Of a stretch of DNA of 64,000 nt, positions 53,072 to 60,783 are shown piece by piece. Position 1 is the first letter of the stretch. Every line of letters begins with the position of its first letter. The stretch covers positions 47,124-111,123 of the forward strand of contig MFRM01000003.1 of NCBI GenBank assembly GCA_001784555.1, written 5' to 3'. The position numbers and the translations under genes were made by a program. Below the pieces are notes generated by a model. It saw only the letters and a list, made by a program, of their open reading frames with translations, did no database searches and was not told where the DNA came from. Source of the DNA: Candidatus Melainabacteria bacterium RIFCSPHIGHO2_02_FULL_34_12 (GTDB taxonomy: Bacteria > Cyanobacteriota > Vampirovibrionia > 2-02-FULL-35-15).

Positions 53072-54859
53072 ATGACTAAGAATCCAGCAAATACCGAAGA
53101 AAAAAAAATCCGCAAAGTAATAAAGCGTGGTGATGACACAGTAGTAGTTACCAAAGGTGAAACCAGCTTAAACGGACATGTACCAATAGTCCCCGGATCA
53201 AAAGTAAAAGTTATTCCTCTGGGCGGAATGTGTGAAATTGGAAAGAATACCTGGATTATTGAATATGAAGATGAAATGGTTCTTATAGATGGCGGACTTG
53301 CATTCCCTTCAGATGCCATGCCTGGCGTCGAAATAGTTCTGCCTGACATAAGTTATCTGGTTCAAAACAAAAATAAAATTAAAGGACAAGTTATTACTCA
53401 CGGACATGAAGATCATATTGGCGGGATTGTGCCTATGCTGAAACAATTTGACATTCCAATAATTTATGGTCCGTCACTGGCAATAGGACTTCTGGAAGAA
53501 AAACTAAAAGATGCACAGCTTTCTGACAGAACATCTCTTCATAAAGGAAGACCAAGACAAACTTTTAAAATTGGTTCTCTTGCATTTACTTATACAAGGA
53601 ATACCCACTCCATAGCTGATAGTTTTTGTCTTATAATTCATACTCCATGCGGAAAAATTGTTCATTCAGGAGATTTTAAATTTGATTTTACTCCTGTAGA
53701 TGGAGAGTTTTTTGATGTTTATACCCTAGCAAAAGCTAGTGAAGAAGGAGTTTTACTTTTAATTAGTGACAGTACAAATGTGGAGAGAGAAGGATATACT
53801 CCGTCTGAAAGATCTGTATATGGAAGACTTGAAGAAGAATTTAACAAAGCTCCAGGGCGAATAATAATTACTACATTTGCATCACAAGTTCATAGAATAA
53901 GACAAATACTTGATATCTGCATTAAAGCAAATAAAAAAGTTGCAATTTTCGGGCGTTCAATGCTTCTACTTGCAACTATTTCAAGAGAGCTTGGACACAT
54001 GAAATTTCCAGATGGACTTTTGGTAAACCTGGAAGATTTAAATAAATTGCCCGATGAAAGGACTGTGATTCTTACTACAGGTTCACAGGGTGAACCGCTT
54101 TCAGCACTTACAAGAATGGCATTTGATGAACACAGACAGGTAACCATTCAGCCTAAAGACACTGTAATTATTTCCGCTACACCGATTCCTGGGAATGAAA
54201 GAGCAGTAGCAAATGTTGTAAATGCCTTAAGCGCTAAAGGTGCCCATGTAGTTTATGGCAGAGAATCAGGTGTACACGTTTCAGGTCATGCCTGCCGCGA
54301 AGAACAAAGAATGCTTTTAAATATTGTAAAACCAAAATATTTCCTTCCTGCTCACGGTGAATACCGAATGCTTGTGCTGCATGGAAATGTAGGCGTGGAA
54401 TGCGGTGTAGATCCAAAAAATGTTTTTCTAATGGAAAACGGTGATGTGCTTGAACTTACAAGCGAATCAGCAAAATTAAACGGTCAGGTTCCGGCAGGAA
54501 TAATTATGGTAGATAGTACACGCGTGGGCGATGTAGATGAACATATTATTGAACAAAGGCATAAGCTGGCATCTGAAGGATTGCTTAGTATTTTACTTAC
54601 TATAAAAGATAAAAAATCTCTGGCAGAGCCTATTATTGAAGCTAAGGGACTGGTCTTAGCACAAGAAGACAATACTCATGGACAGTTTATAAATGATGCA
54701 AAGAAAATGGTGATTAAAACTATAAGTGATTTCTTTGAAAAAAACGAAAAAGATATAGAAAAATTAAAAGAAAAGGTTAAAGCTGAATTAATAAAACTAG
54801 TTCATGCAGAGCTTAAAAGGGAACCTTTACTTCAGGTTATTATACTAGAATCTAAATAA
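53072..54859 (+). CDS. rnj: Ribonuclease J
   Basis: 595 aa. Metallo-beta-lactamase/beta-CASP nuclease with 5'-3' exo- and endonuclease activity on mRNA and rRNA. Zinc site ITHGHEDHIGG near residue 110, HSGDFKFD, beta-CASP part with TTGSQGEPLSALTRMA, and PAHGEYRML. An N-terminal extension of about 45 residues precedes the usual KVIPLGGMCEIGKN start, as seen in some cyanobacterial-type homologues. C-terminal domain complete. No inserts in the gene, though the leader holds three palindromes. Confidence 0.95.
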   Translation: MTKNPANTEEKKIRKVIKRGDDTVVVTKGETSLNGHVPIVPGSKVKVIPLGGMCEIGKNTWIIEYEDEMVLIDGGLAFPSDAMPGVEIVLPDISYLVQNKNKIKGQVITHGHEDHIGGIVPMLKQFDIPIIYGPSLAIGLLEEKLKDAQLSDRTSLHKGRPRQTFKIGSLAFTYTRNTHSIADSFCLIIHTPCGKIVHSGDFKFDFTPVDGEFFDVYTLAKASEEGVLLLISDSTNVEREGYTPSERSVYGRLEEEFNKAPGRIIITTFASQVHRIRQILDICIKANKKVAIFGRSMLLLATISRELGHMKFPDGLLVNLEDLNKLPDERTVILTTGSQGEPLSALTRMAFDEHRQVTIQPKDTVIISATPIPGNERAVANVVNALSAKGAHVVYGRESGVHVSGHACREEQRMLLNIVKPKYFLPAHGEYRMLVLHGNVGVECGVDPKNVFLMENGDVLELTSESAKLNGQVPAGIIMVDSTRVGDVDEHIIEQRHKLASEGLLSILLTIKDKKSLAEPIIEAKGLVLAQEDNTHGQFINDAKKMVIKTISDFFEKNEKDIEKLKEKVKAELIKLVHAELKREPLLQVIILESK

Positions 54860-54912
54860 GGAATTAATAATTCCCTGATAAAAGAACAACCAAAAGGGTA
54901 TTAAATAATTAA

Positions 54913-55155
54913 GTGAACATTGCAGAATTAAAACGCGCCAATATACATGAAATTGATGTCAGTGAACTTCCTGACTATAAAATTATCGGGAAATTGCTTC
55001 TAGAACAAACCATAAAATCTCCTGGCGACATAATTATTATAGATGAGAAAAGCTATATTACCGTAGAAAAGGTTCATCATTACTATTATGACGGTGTAAA
55101 ATACCAATTCGCTAAAATGACATTCATAGTAAGATCTTTAGAAAGATTTTGCTGA
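54913..55155 (+). CDS. Hypothetical 80-aa protein
   Basis: 80 aa from GTG 54913. Predicted small alpha/beta protein with an Ile-rich strand (PGDIIIIDEKSYITVEKV) and a YQFAKMTFIVRSLERFC end. No membrane helix. It follows RNase J by 53 bp in the same direction and may be co-transcribed. Family unknown. Confidence 0.6.
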   Translation: MNIAELKRANIHEIDVSELPDYKIIGKLLLEQTIKSPGDIIIIDEKSYITVEKVHHYYYDGVKYQFAKMTFIVRSLERFC

Positions 55156-55201
55156 TATCTTCAATGTATAGAACTTACTTAAAGATCATATTAATCCAAA
55201 T

Positions 55202-55269
55202 GTCACCCTGAGAGTTAGCGAAGGGCCTCATTACGTTCAAAGGTCCTTCGCCTTTGGCTCAGGACGACA
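55202..55269. repeat. Palindromic element of a further type
   Basis: GTCACCCTGAG...AAGGGCC on the left, GGTCCTTCG...CTCAGGACGAC on the right: a long inverted repeat with a short centre. Similar in plan to family B but different in sequence. Intergenic. Confidence 0.75.
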
Positions 55270-55285
55270 CTTCGTGTCGTTTTTG

Positions 55286-55405
55286 TTAGCTTTTTTTTTC
55301 TTTTTTATTTCGCTTGTTCATATCATAAGCTATTGCACCAAGTGTAATAAACAATGGGATGAAAAATCCTGCCATTAGCATAATTAATTGTTGTTCTTGA
55401 TTCAT
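55286..55405 (-). CDS. 39-aa membrane microprotein (cassette 2, second gene)
   Basis: Not in the ORF track. Begins MNQEQQLIML, has one hydrophobic helix (AGFFIPLFITLGAIAY) and a basic tail ending KKEKKS. Its ATG shares a base with the stop of the upstream 68-aa gene (TAATG). Layout and tail match the 42-aa protein of cassette 1, and the N-terminus resembles the 39-aa protein at 15824. Function unknown. Confidence 0.7.
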   Translation of the reverse strand: MNQEQQLIMLMAGFFIPLFITLGAIAYDMNKRNKKEKKS

Positions 55406-55611
55406 TATTTTTTCTCTTTAATCGGAATATACCCTAAATAGAAGAATAAGCAACCTAGTAATAATATTAACACAGCCCAGAAAACATAGCCATCCAAAGG
55501 ACTTTTCTTAAAAACAATAGTCTGAAACATTATTGATCCTATGGGTGCTAAAAATGCAAAGCCAAGATTTCTTAATATTCCAGAAAAATATTTTTGCTCT
55601 TCAGTAATCAC
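55405..55611 (-). CDS. 68-aa two-helix membrane protein (cassette 2, first gene)
   Basis: GTG start at 55611 is chosen because the paralogue at 49102 then aligns without gaps from residue 1 (LG at 16-17, AP-x-G at 21-24 in both); the track begins at a TTG further upstream. Two hydrophobic helices (about 14-32 and 42-62) and a short IKEKK tail. Two facing copies of the TGATAC-N5-GTTACAT motif lie 40-90 bp upstream. No named family recognised. Confidence 0.75.
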   Translation of the reverse strand: MITEEQKYFSGILRNLGFAFLAPIGSIMFQTIVFKKSPLDGYVFWAVLILLLGCLFFYLGYIPIKEKK

Positions 55612-55650
55612 ATTGCCATTTAAGCATAAGAACAAATTATGTTTAATTTC

Positions 55651-55668
55651 ATGTAACCCAGAGTATCA
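55651..55668. promoter_or_regulatory. Candidate operator TGATAC-N5-GTTACAT, copy 4
   Basis: Exact match on the minus strand (ATGTAAC CCAGA GTATCA on plus). It faces copy 5; together they form a 49-bp inverted repeat with a 13-bp centre. Confidence 0.6.
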
Positions 55669-55681
55669 AAAACATAACAGA

Positions 55682-55699
55682 TGATACTGTCGGTTACAT
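55682..55699. promoter_or_regulatory. Candidate operator TGATAC-N5-GTTACAT, copy 5
   Basis: Exact match (spacer TGTCG). It overlaps the last codons and stop of ftsY. Confidence 0.6.
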
Positions 55700-56656
55700 A
55701 ATCAATCCATTCAAATACTCGTCAAAATCAAATTCTACGATGTCGTCTATTTGTTCACCTGTTCCTATAAATTTTACAGGTAGAGAAAGTTTGTTCATAA
55801 TATTTAAAATCACACCGCCCTTTGCAGAACTGTCGAGCTTAGAAAGAATAATGCCGGTAAGTCCAATGGCTTTTGAAAATAATTCTGCCTGAACAATTGC
55901 ATTTTGACCAATCGTGGCATCCAGTACGATTAGCTTCTCAAGATTTGGAGCCATGCCAAGGCATGGCTTTACAAATTTTTCGATTATAGAATTTATTTTC
56001 CGCAATTCATCCATGAGATTAATCTGTGAATGTAATCTCCCTGCAGTATCAATGAGGACAACATTAAAATTTTCATTTTTTGCTTTCTTAAGCGCAGCAT
56101 AAACTACAGCATCTGGTTTTTTAACCTCAGGAGGTGAAAATATTTCTGCTTCTGCTCGCTTTGCCCATACATCAAGCTGTTCTCCTGCAGCTGCACGAAA
56201 GGTATCTCCTGCCACGATTAAAACTTTTTGTTTGCCATCTTTAAATCTCCTTGCAAGTTTGCCTATAGATGTGGTTTTACCGGAGCCGTTTACACCGACG
56301 ATTAAATAAATTCCGTTTTGAAGGTGGGGTCCCGGGACTTCACCTTCGGGTAATTGTGATTTTATTGTTTCCTTTATTTTTTCTTGTAATTTATTTTTTT
56401 CAATCTGTAAGGGCGTGCCATGGACTGCCCCTACTTTTATATTCTTCTTTAATTCATTAATAATTTTTTCAGACAGCTCAAGACCTACATCAGCTTTAAT
56501 GAATTTTTCTAAAAGACTGTCATAGAATTCTTCATCAACATTTATGTTTATATTCTCTGTCGTAGGGACGTAGCGAGCTACGTCCCTACGGGTTTTTGAT
56601 AATGCTTCTTTTATCTTGAATATATTATTTTCCAACCACTTCTTCATCTTAAGCAT
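55694..56656 (-). CDS. ftsY: Signal recognition particle receptor FtsY
   Basis: 320 aa. SRP GTPase docking SRP-ribosome complexes at the membrane. G motifs: GVNGSGKTTSIGKL, AGDTFRAAAGEQL, LIDTAGRLHSQINL, and KLDSSAKGGVIL, GTGEQIDDI. The usual TKLD box is SKLD here. Four family A palindromes are translated: residues about 23-32 (RRDVARYVPT), 75-84 (AVHGTPLQ), 104-112 (EGEVPGPHLQ, just before the P-loop strand) and 229-236 (KPCLGMAPN, before the VLDA strand). GTPase motifs themselves are uninterrupted. Start at 56656 or 56647. Divergent from the DUF4127 gene with 13 bp between starts. Confidence 0.95.
   Translation of the reverse strand: MLKMKKWLENNIFKIKEALSKTRRDVARYVPTTENININVDEEFYDSLLEKFIKADVGLELSEKIINELKKNIKVGAVHGTPLQIEKNKLQEKIKETIKSQLPEGEVPGPHLQNGIYLIVGVNGSGKTTSIGKLARRFKDGKQKVLIVAGDTFRAAAGEQLDVWAKRAEAEIFSPPEVKKPDAVVYAALKKAKNENFNVVLIDTAGRLHSQINLMDELRKINSIIEKFVKPCLGMAPNLEKLIVLDATIGQNAIVQAELFSKAIGLTGIILSKLDSSAKGGVILNIMNKLSLPVKFIGTGEQIDDIVEFDFDEYLNGLIM
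55949..55972. repeat. Family A palindrome in ftsY (4th in reading order)
   Basis: AGCCATGCC/GGCATGGCT arms, then TTAC. Left outer end eroded. Confidence 0.75.
56320..56347. repeat. Family A-like palindrome in ftsY (3rd)
   Basis: GAAGGTGGGGTCCC/GGGACTTCACCTTC. Outer ends GAAGG/CCTTC as in the mnmE copy. Encodes PEGEVPGPHLQ. Confidence 0.8.
56406..56434. repeat. Family A palindrome in ftsY (2nd)
   Basis: TGTAAGGGCGTGCCATGG core with GCCCCTAC on the right. A few mismatches. Confidence 0.8.
56561..56590. repeat. Perfect family A palindrome in ftsY (1st)
   Basis: CGTAGGGACGTAGC-GA-GCTACGTCCCTACG, 30 bp. Confidence 0.9.
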
Positions 56657-56657
56657 C

Positions 56658-56663
56658 TATAAT
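56658..56663 (+). promoter_or_regulatory. TATAAT box between divergent ftsY and DUF4127 genes
   Basis: Plus-strand TATAAT six bases before the DUF4127 ATG. The same AT stretch offers TATTAT for ftsY on the other strand. No Shine-Dalgarno for either gene, so both may be leaderless. Confidence 0.4.
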
Positions 56664-56669
56664 AACATT

Positions 56670-58139
56670 ATGGTTAACAAGGACTCCATTGCATTACTCC
56701 CTCTAGACGACCGTCCAGTTTCTTATCTACTTCCAAAACAAATTGCTGATTTTTCAGGAGTAAATTTAATTTTACCTGAGAGAAAATATCTTGGTGATTT
56801 AAATCATGGATCTGATTTGAAATATATTGATAATTGGTGTAGGGGCGTATTGCAATACGCCCCTACATTTGTTGTTTCATTGGACAGCTGGGTTTACGGT
56901 GGATTGGTTCAATCAAGAAAACACGATTTCACATTAGACGAATTAAAGAAACGTGTTAGTGCACTCGCGGGAGGCGAGGTCCCGGGATCTCGCCTGCAGA
57001 ATGTTTATGGATTTTCATCCATAATGCGAATCCCAAATTATAATTCCAGCGAAGAAGAAAAAGATTACTGGAAAGACTATGGAGAAAGTATTTTTAAGTG
57101 GTCTGAGCTTATGCATAAAGTAGGAAGAGGGATTACTGAAAAAGGAACATCTCATGAAGAGCTGCTGGAAAAATGGTATGAGAGTTCAAAATCAATTCCA
57201 GTGAACGTTCTGGCTGATTATAAAAGACACAGAGATAAAAACCTTACGGTTAATTTGCTTTGGATCGAACTGTCACATGATAAATGTTTTGAATGTTTAA
57301 TTTTTTCATGTGACGATTCTTCTAGATATGGAATGAATGTAATTGAAGCTGAATATATTAAACGAGAAATTAAAAAGCACAGATTTTCAGATCTAGCTAA
57401 AGTAATTTCAGGCACTGATGAAATATCTCTTGTTCTTATGACTAAAGCAAATCTTAAATCACAAGACAAAAAACCTTCTCTATGTCTTTTCTTTAACAGC
57501 ATTGAGGGTAAAACCCAGATCCCAAGATATGAATCAAATACAATACATGAATCTATTAAAGATCAAATAGATACTTTAGGGCTTGAAATAAAAGATTTAA
57601 ATGAATCTGATATTTTAGTTTGTATTCATCTTTCAGATTCAGTCCAGGGAGATCATATTTTTAAAATTAAACCCTGCGACACTTCAAAAAATATTGAAGA
57701 GCTAAAGAATATGCTTGAAAAAATTAATAAGCCTTTTATTCTGATAGATCTTGCATATGCAAACGGATCAGATCCACAGCTCATAGAAGCACTGATAAAT
57801 TCAAAAATCAACTGGGACCATTGTTACGGTTATGCAGGCTGGAATACCTGCTCAAACAGCACTGGTTCAGCTCTAGCAATAGGAATAAACAGGTGGATTG
57901 CTGAAAAAAATAGTTCCTTTAATAAGATTGCATTTAAAAAATGTCTTCTTACAAGATTTTTAGATGATTATGCATATCAGGCTCAGATAAGACATGTTGG
58001 TATTACAGAAAAAGAGATAAACAAAAAAATAATGCCACATGTTCAGGCATTTTCAAAACTTTTAGGAATAAATGATATAAAGGTAAAATGTTCACTGCCA
58101 TGGAAAAGAACATTTGAAGCAGAGATCGATGTCATATAA
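56670..58139 (+). CDS. DUF4127-family protein
   Basis: 489 aa from ATG 56670 (MVNKDSIALLPLDDRPVSYLL); the track's earlier start overlaps ftsY. The LLPLDDRPV start, LVVSLDSWVYGGLVQSR-like VVSLDSWVYGGL and the late YAGWNTCSNSTGSALA segments are typical of DUF4127, a family of unknown function with a possible periplasmic or hydrolase fold; no signal peptide is visible here. Two family A inserts at residues about 57-66 (CRGVLQYAPT) and 100-110 (GGEVPGSRLQ). The 3' end overlaps argS. Confidence 0.88.
   Translation: MVNKDSIALLPLDDRPVSYLLPKQIADFSGVNLILPERKYLGDLNHGSDLKYIDNWCRGVLQYAPTFVVSLDSWVYGGLVQSRKHDFTLDELKKRVSALAGGEVPGSRLQNVYGFSSIMRIPNYNSSEEEKDYWKDYGESIFKWSELMHKVGRGITEKGTSHEELLEKWYESSKSIPVNVLADYKRHRDKNLTVNLLWIELSHDKCFECLIFSCDDSSRYGMNVIEAEYIKREIKKHRFSDLAKVISGTDEISLVLMTKANLKSQDKKPSLCLFFNSIEGKTQIPRYESNTIHESIKDQIDTLGLEIKDLNESDILVCIHLSDSVQGDHIFKIKPCDTSKNIEELKNMLEKINKPFILIDLAYANGSDPQLIEALINSKINWDHCYGYAGWNTCSNSTGSALAIGINRWIAEKNSSFNKIAFKKCLLTRFLDDYAYQAQIRHVGITEKEINKKIMPHVQAFSKLLGINDIKVKCSLPWKRTFEAEIDVI
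56838..56867. repeat. Perfect family A palindrome 1 in the DUF4127 gene
   Basis: TGTAGGGGCGTATTG/CAATACGCCCCTACA, 30 bp. Read in the TGT-AGG frame. Confidence 0.93.
56968..57000. repeat. Family A-like palindrome 2 in the DUF4127 gene
   Basis: GGCGAGGTCCCGGGATCTCGCC core with outer GGGA/GCAG changed. The core GAGGTCCCGGG matches the third ftsY copy. Confidence 0.75.
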
Positions 58140-59790
58140 ACAAAAAATTCATAAAGAAATCAAAAAAGCCTTAAACGGTGAATCTGATTTGGTTTATTTA
58201 GAACGTACAAAACTAAAAGAACATGGTGATGTTTCAACAAATATTGCAATGGTACTGGCAAAAAAGCAAAAAAGAAATCCACTTGATATTGCAAATGAGC
58301 TAAAAGAAAAAATAAAAGCAGATGGCAGTTTAATCTCACATATAGAAGTAGCAAAACCTGGTTTTGTAAATTTTGTAGTCGGAGATTATGCACTTAGTGA
58401 GTCTTTAGTTGAGGTTATTAATATTGGAGATAAATTTGGCTTTGCGCCTGAAAAATCAAAAGAAGAAACATTAGTGGAATATGTTTCTGCAAATCCAACC
58501 GGAGATTTACACATCGGTCATGGAAGACAGGCAGTGATTGGAAGTTGTTTAGTAAATCTTTTAAGCGCAGCAGGATATGACGTAAAAAGTGAGTTTTACA
58601 TAAATGATTTTGGCGAACAAATACAAAACCTCTCAGACACTGCATGGGCAATACATTGTAAATTAAACGGAGAAAATGTCCAGTGGAAAGAAGATTTTTA
58701 TCCTGAAGATTTATTATTGCCGTACGTGAAGAAAATTGTAGGGGCTTACTGCAGTAAGCCCCAGCAGCAATTGACGAAAGAAATCCTTGGACAAGAAATA
58801 AAAGATTTAATTTTAAAATCACAGGAAGAGCTGCTTTCTTCTCTAAAGATAAGTTTTGATAAATGGCATAGTGAAACAGATCTGCATACTCGTGGAGAAG
58901 TTAAAAATACACTTAAAAAACTAAAAGAGTCTGGCATTACATACGAGCATGAAGGAGCCATATGGCTTAAGGCACAAGAACTTGGAGATGTAAGAGACAG
59001 AGTGCTAGTAAGATCTGACGGGCGAAGTACTTATTTGCTGGCAGACGTTGCATATCATATTAATAAATTTAAACGCAGTACAAAACTAATTACCCTATGG
59101 GGTGCAGATCACCATGGACAGGAAGTTGGACTAAAAGGTGCTTTAAAGGTTCTTAAATATGATGAAAACAAGCTTGAAATAATTTTTGTGCAGATGGTTA
59201 GCTTAAAAAAAGAAGGACAGGAAATAAAAATGTCCAAGCGCGCCGGGACAGTAGTTACTGTAGATGAAGTATTAAATGAAGTAGGCCCCGATGCTTTTAG
59301 ATATTTTCTGGTTGAAAGTCATCCTAACCATAGAATGATTTTTGATATTGATTTAGCTAAAAAACAAGATAAAGATAATCCTGTTTATTACATCCAGTAT
59401 GCCCATGCAAGATGTTGCAGTATTTTTAGACAAATTACAGATGACATTAAAAAAGAGGAGGTGCTAAAAAAGTGCACGATAAGCCCTGATGTTTTTATGT
59501 ATTTATTTAAAGCTAATAATCAGGAGTACTCAGCCACTAAATCTCTTATTTTACGGATTCTTGATTTTCCTGAAGAAGTTCTAAATTCGGCTGAGAGCAG
59601 ATCGCCTAGCAGAATTGCTAATTATTTAAAAGAACTGGCTACAGATTTCCATCAATTTTATACAGTTTGTCGTGTAATATCAAAAGATATAAATTTAACC
59701 GAAGCCAGATTAGGTCTGGTCGAAACAGTAAAAATAACAATTGCAAACGGTTTAAAAATACTAGGTATCAATGCACCTGAATCAATGTAA
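58129..59790 (+). CDS. argS: Arginyl-tRNA synthetase
   Basis: 553 aa from ATG 58129 (MSYKQKIHKEIKKAL), overlapping the DUF4127 stop by 11 bp. Class I enzyme: HIGH-type motif in PTGDLHIGHGRQAVIG, KMSKR (IKMSKRAGTVVT) is present, and a C-terminal DALR anticodon domain. An N-terminal Add1 domain precedes. One family A insert at about residues 204-212 (GAYCSKPQQ) within the connective part of the catalytic domain. Otherwise normal. Confidence 0.95.
   Translation: MSYKQKIHKEIKKALNGESDLVYLERTKLKEHGDVSTNIAMVLAKKQKRNPLDIANELKEKIKADGSLISHIEVAKPGFVNFVVGDYALSESLVEVINIGDKFGFAPEKSKEETLVEYVSANPTGDLHIGHGRQAVIGSCLVNLLSAAGYDVKSEFYINDFGEQIQNLSDTAWAIHCKLNGENVQWKEDFYPEDLLLPYVKKIVGAYCSKPQQQLTKEILGQEIKDLILKSQEELLSSLKISFDKWHSETDLHTRGEVKNTLKKLKESGITYEHEGAIWLKAQELGDVRDRVLVRSDGRSTYLLADVAYHINKFKRSTKLITLWGADHHGQEVGLKGALKVLKYDENKLEIIFVQMVSLKKEGQEIKMSKRAGTVVTVDEVLNEVGPDAFRYFLVESHPNHRMIFDIDLAKKQDKDNPVYYIQYAHARCCSIFRQITDDIKKEEVLKKCTISPDVFMYLFKANNQEYSATKSLILRILDFPEEVLNSAESRSPSRIANYLKELATDFHQFYTVCRVISKDINLTEARLGLVETVKITIANGLKILGINAPESM
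58738..58763. repeat. Family A palindrome in argS
   Basis: GTAGGGGCTTACTG/CAGTAAGCCCC; right TAC changed to AGC. Encodes GAYCSKPQ. Confidence 0.85.
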
Positions 59791-59795
59791 AACAA

Positions 59796-59825
59796 TGTAG
59801 AGGCGTAGTGCATTATGCCTCTACA
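59796..59825. repeat. Family A palindrome after argS
   Basis: TGTAGAGGCGTAGTG/CATTATGCCTCTACA with two internal mismatches. Intergenic, five bases after the stop. Confidence 0.88.
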
Positions 59826-59846
59826 AACAAATGCTAGAATTAACAT

Positions 59847-60143
59847 ATGCCTGAAACACCATACTGTCCGCTCTTAAGCATTAACAAAGAAGTTCCTGTT
59901 TTATGTCAGGAAGAACTTTGTATGTGGTATGTTAAGCAACTTAAACTTTGTTCCATTACAGTACAGGCATATGCAAACGCTTTAAATCTGCAAATGCCAC
60001 AAAGACCCACAGGTTCTCAGGGAGAAACTAAACCTACACAGCAAGCCACACCTCAACAACAAGTTAAACAAAATTTAACCAAGCCTCAGTCTAAAGATCA
60101 GCCAAAAGCTGCAAATCCTTTTGCACTTGACGATTTAGACTAA
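59847..60143 (+). CDS. Small Cys-containing protein with Gln-rich tail
   Basis: 98 aa. The N-terminal 45 residues carry four cysteines (CPLLS, LCQEELCMWYV, LCSI) in a C-x12-C-x5-C-x8-C spacing like a small zinc- or Fe-S-binding module common in uncharacterised bacterial proteins. The rest is Gln/Thr/Pro/Lys-rich and disordered, ending FALDDLD. Downstream of argS in the same direction. Function unknown. Confidence 0.75.
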   Translation: MPETPYCPLLSINKEVPVLCQEELCMWYVKQLKLCSITVQAYANALNLQMPQRPTGSQGETKPTQQATPQQQVKQNLTKPQSKDQPKAANPFALDDLD

Positions 60144-60266
60144 AGAACATAAAAATACGTCATTTGTAGGGCAAATAGTTTATTAAATATTTGAATTCTA
60201 AGGATCTAATATAAGATAAGATCGTCATAAAATAAAGATCCTTAAAAAATTGATAAAGGGAACAAA

Positions 60267-60749
60267 ATGGGTTTTGCTGCAAGAAAAGAGAATACAAGTC
60301 TTGAAGGTTTTGAAGAACTTTGGGAAAGTCCAGATCAATCTCAATCAGTTGATTCTATTTCAAAACAAATTCATTCAATTTTAAAAGTTTTAGTTGATGA
60401 AAGAATTGCATTAAAGCAGGAAAACCAACTGGTTAATGAATTAAAACAACATATGCATTCTCTTGAATCGCAGATTCAAAAATTAAATTGGCAATTAGGA
60501 CAAAGAGAAAAAGAACTTTCAAGCTTATATACTGAATTCCACCAGGTAAAAAGCCAAAAAGAATCCATGGAGAAACAAACAGAAACATATAAAGAACTAC
60601 AAAAAGAAAACCGTGAAATAAGACAACTAGCTGAACAACTTTCAAATCAAATTCTTCATGAAAAAGCAAAGAACGAGCAGTTAATTGAGCTTTTAAAAGA
60701 ATTGCAAAATCCGGAATTAGTAAAAATTACTAAAAAACTTGGGTTATAA
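60267..60749 (+). CDS. Coiled-coil protein
   Basis: 160 aa. AAAGGGAAC precedes the ATG. Residues about 45-145 form a nearly unbroken coiled coil rich in Gln, Glu and Lys (QLVNELKQHMHSLESQI). No membrane helix. Possibly structural or a cell-division/scaffold protein; no family recognised. Upstream AAGGATCT/AGATCCTT arms (60200-60243) flank the promoter region. A terminator overlaps its stop codon. Confidence 0.7.
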   Translation: MGFAARKENTSLEGFEELWESPDQSQSVDSISKQIHSILKVLVDERIALKQENQLVNELKQHMHSLESQIQKLNWQLGQREKELSSLYTEFHQVKSQKESMEKQTETYKELQKENREIRQLAEQLSNQILHEKAKNEQLIELLKELQNPELVKITKKLGL

Positions 60750-60772
60750 AGCGCCTCCAAGGAAGGCGCTTT
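60748..60772 (+). terminator. Intrinsic terminator after the coiled-coil gene
   Basis: AAAGCGCC/GGCGCTTT arms with extra inner TCC/GGA pairing, followed by GATTT. The stem starts in the stop codon. It may also serve prmC from the other side. Confidence 0.65.
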
Positions 60773-60783
60773 GATTTCGCTCG

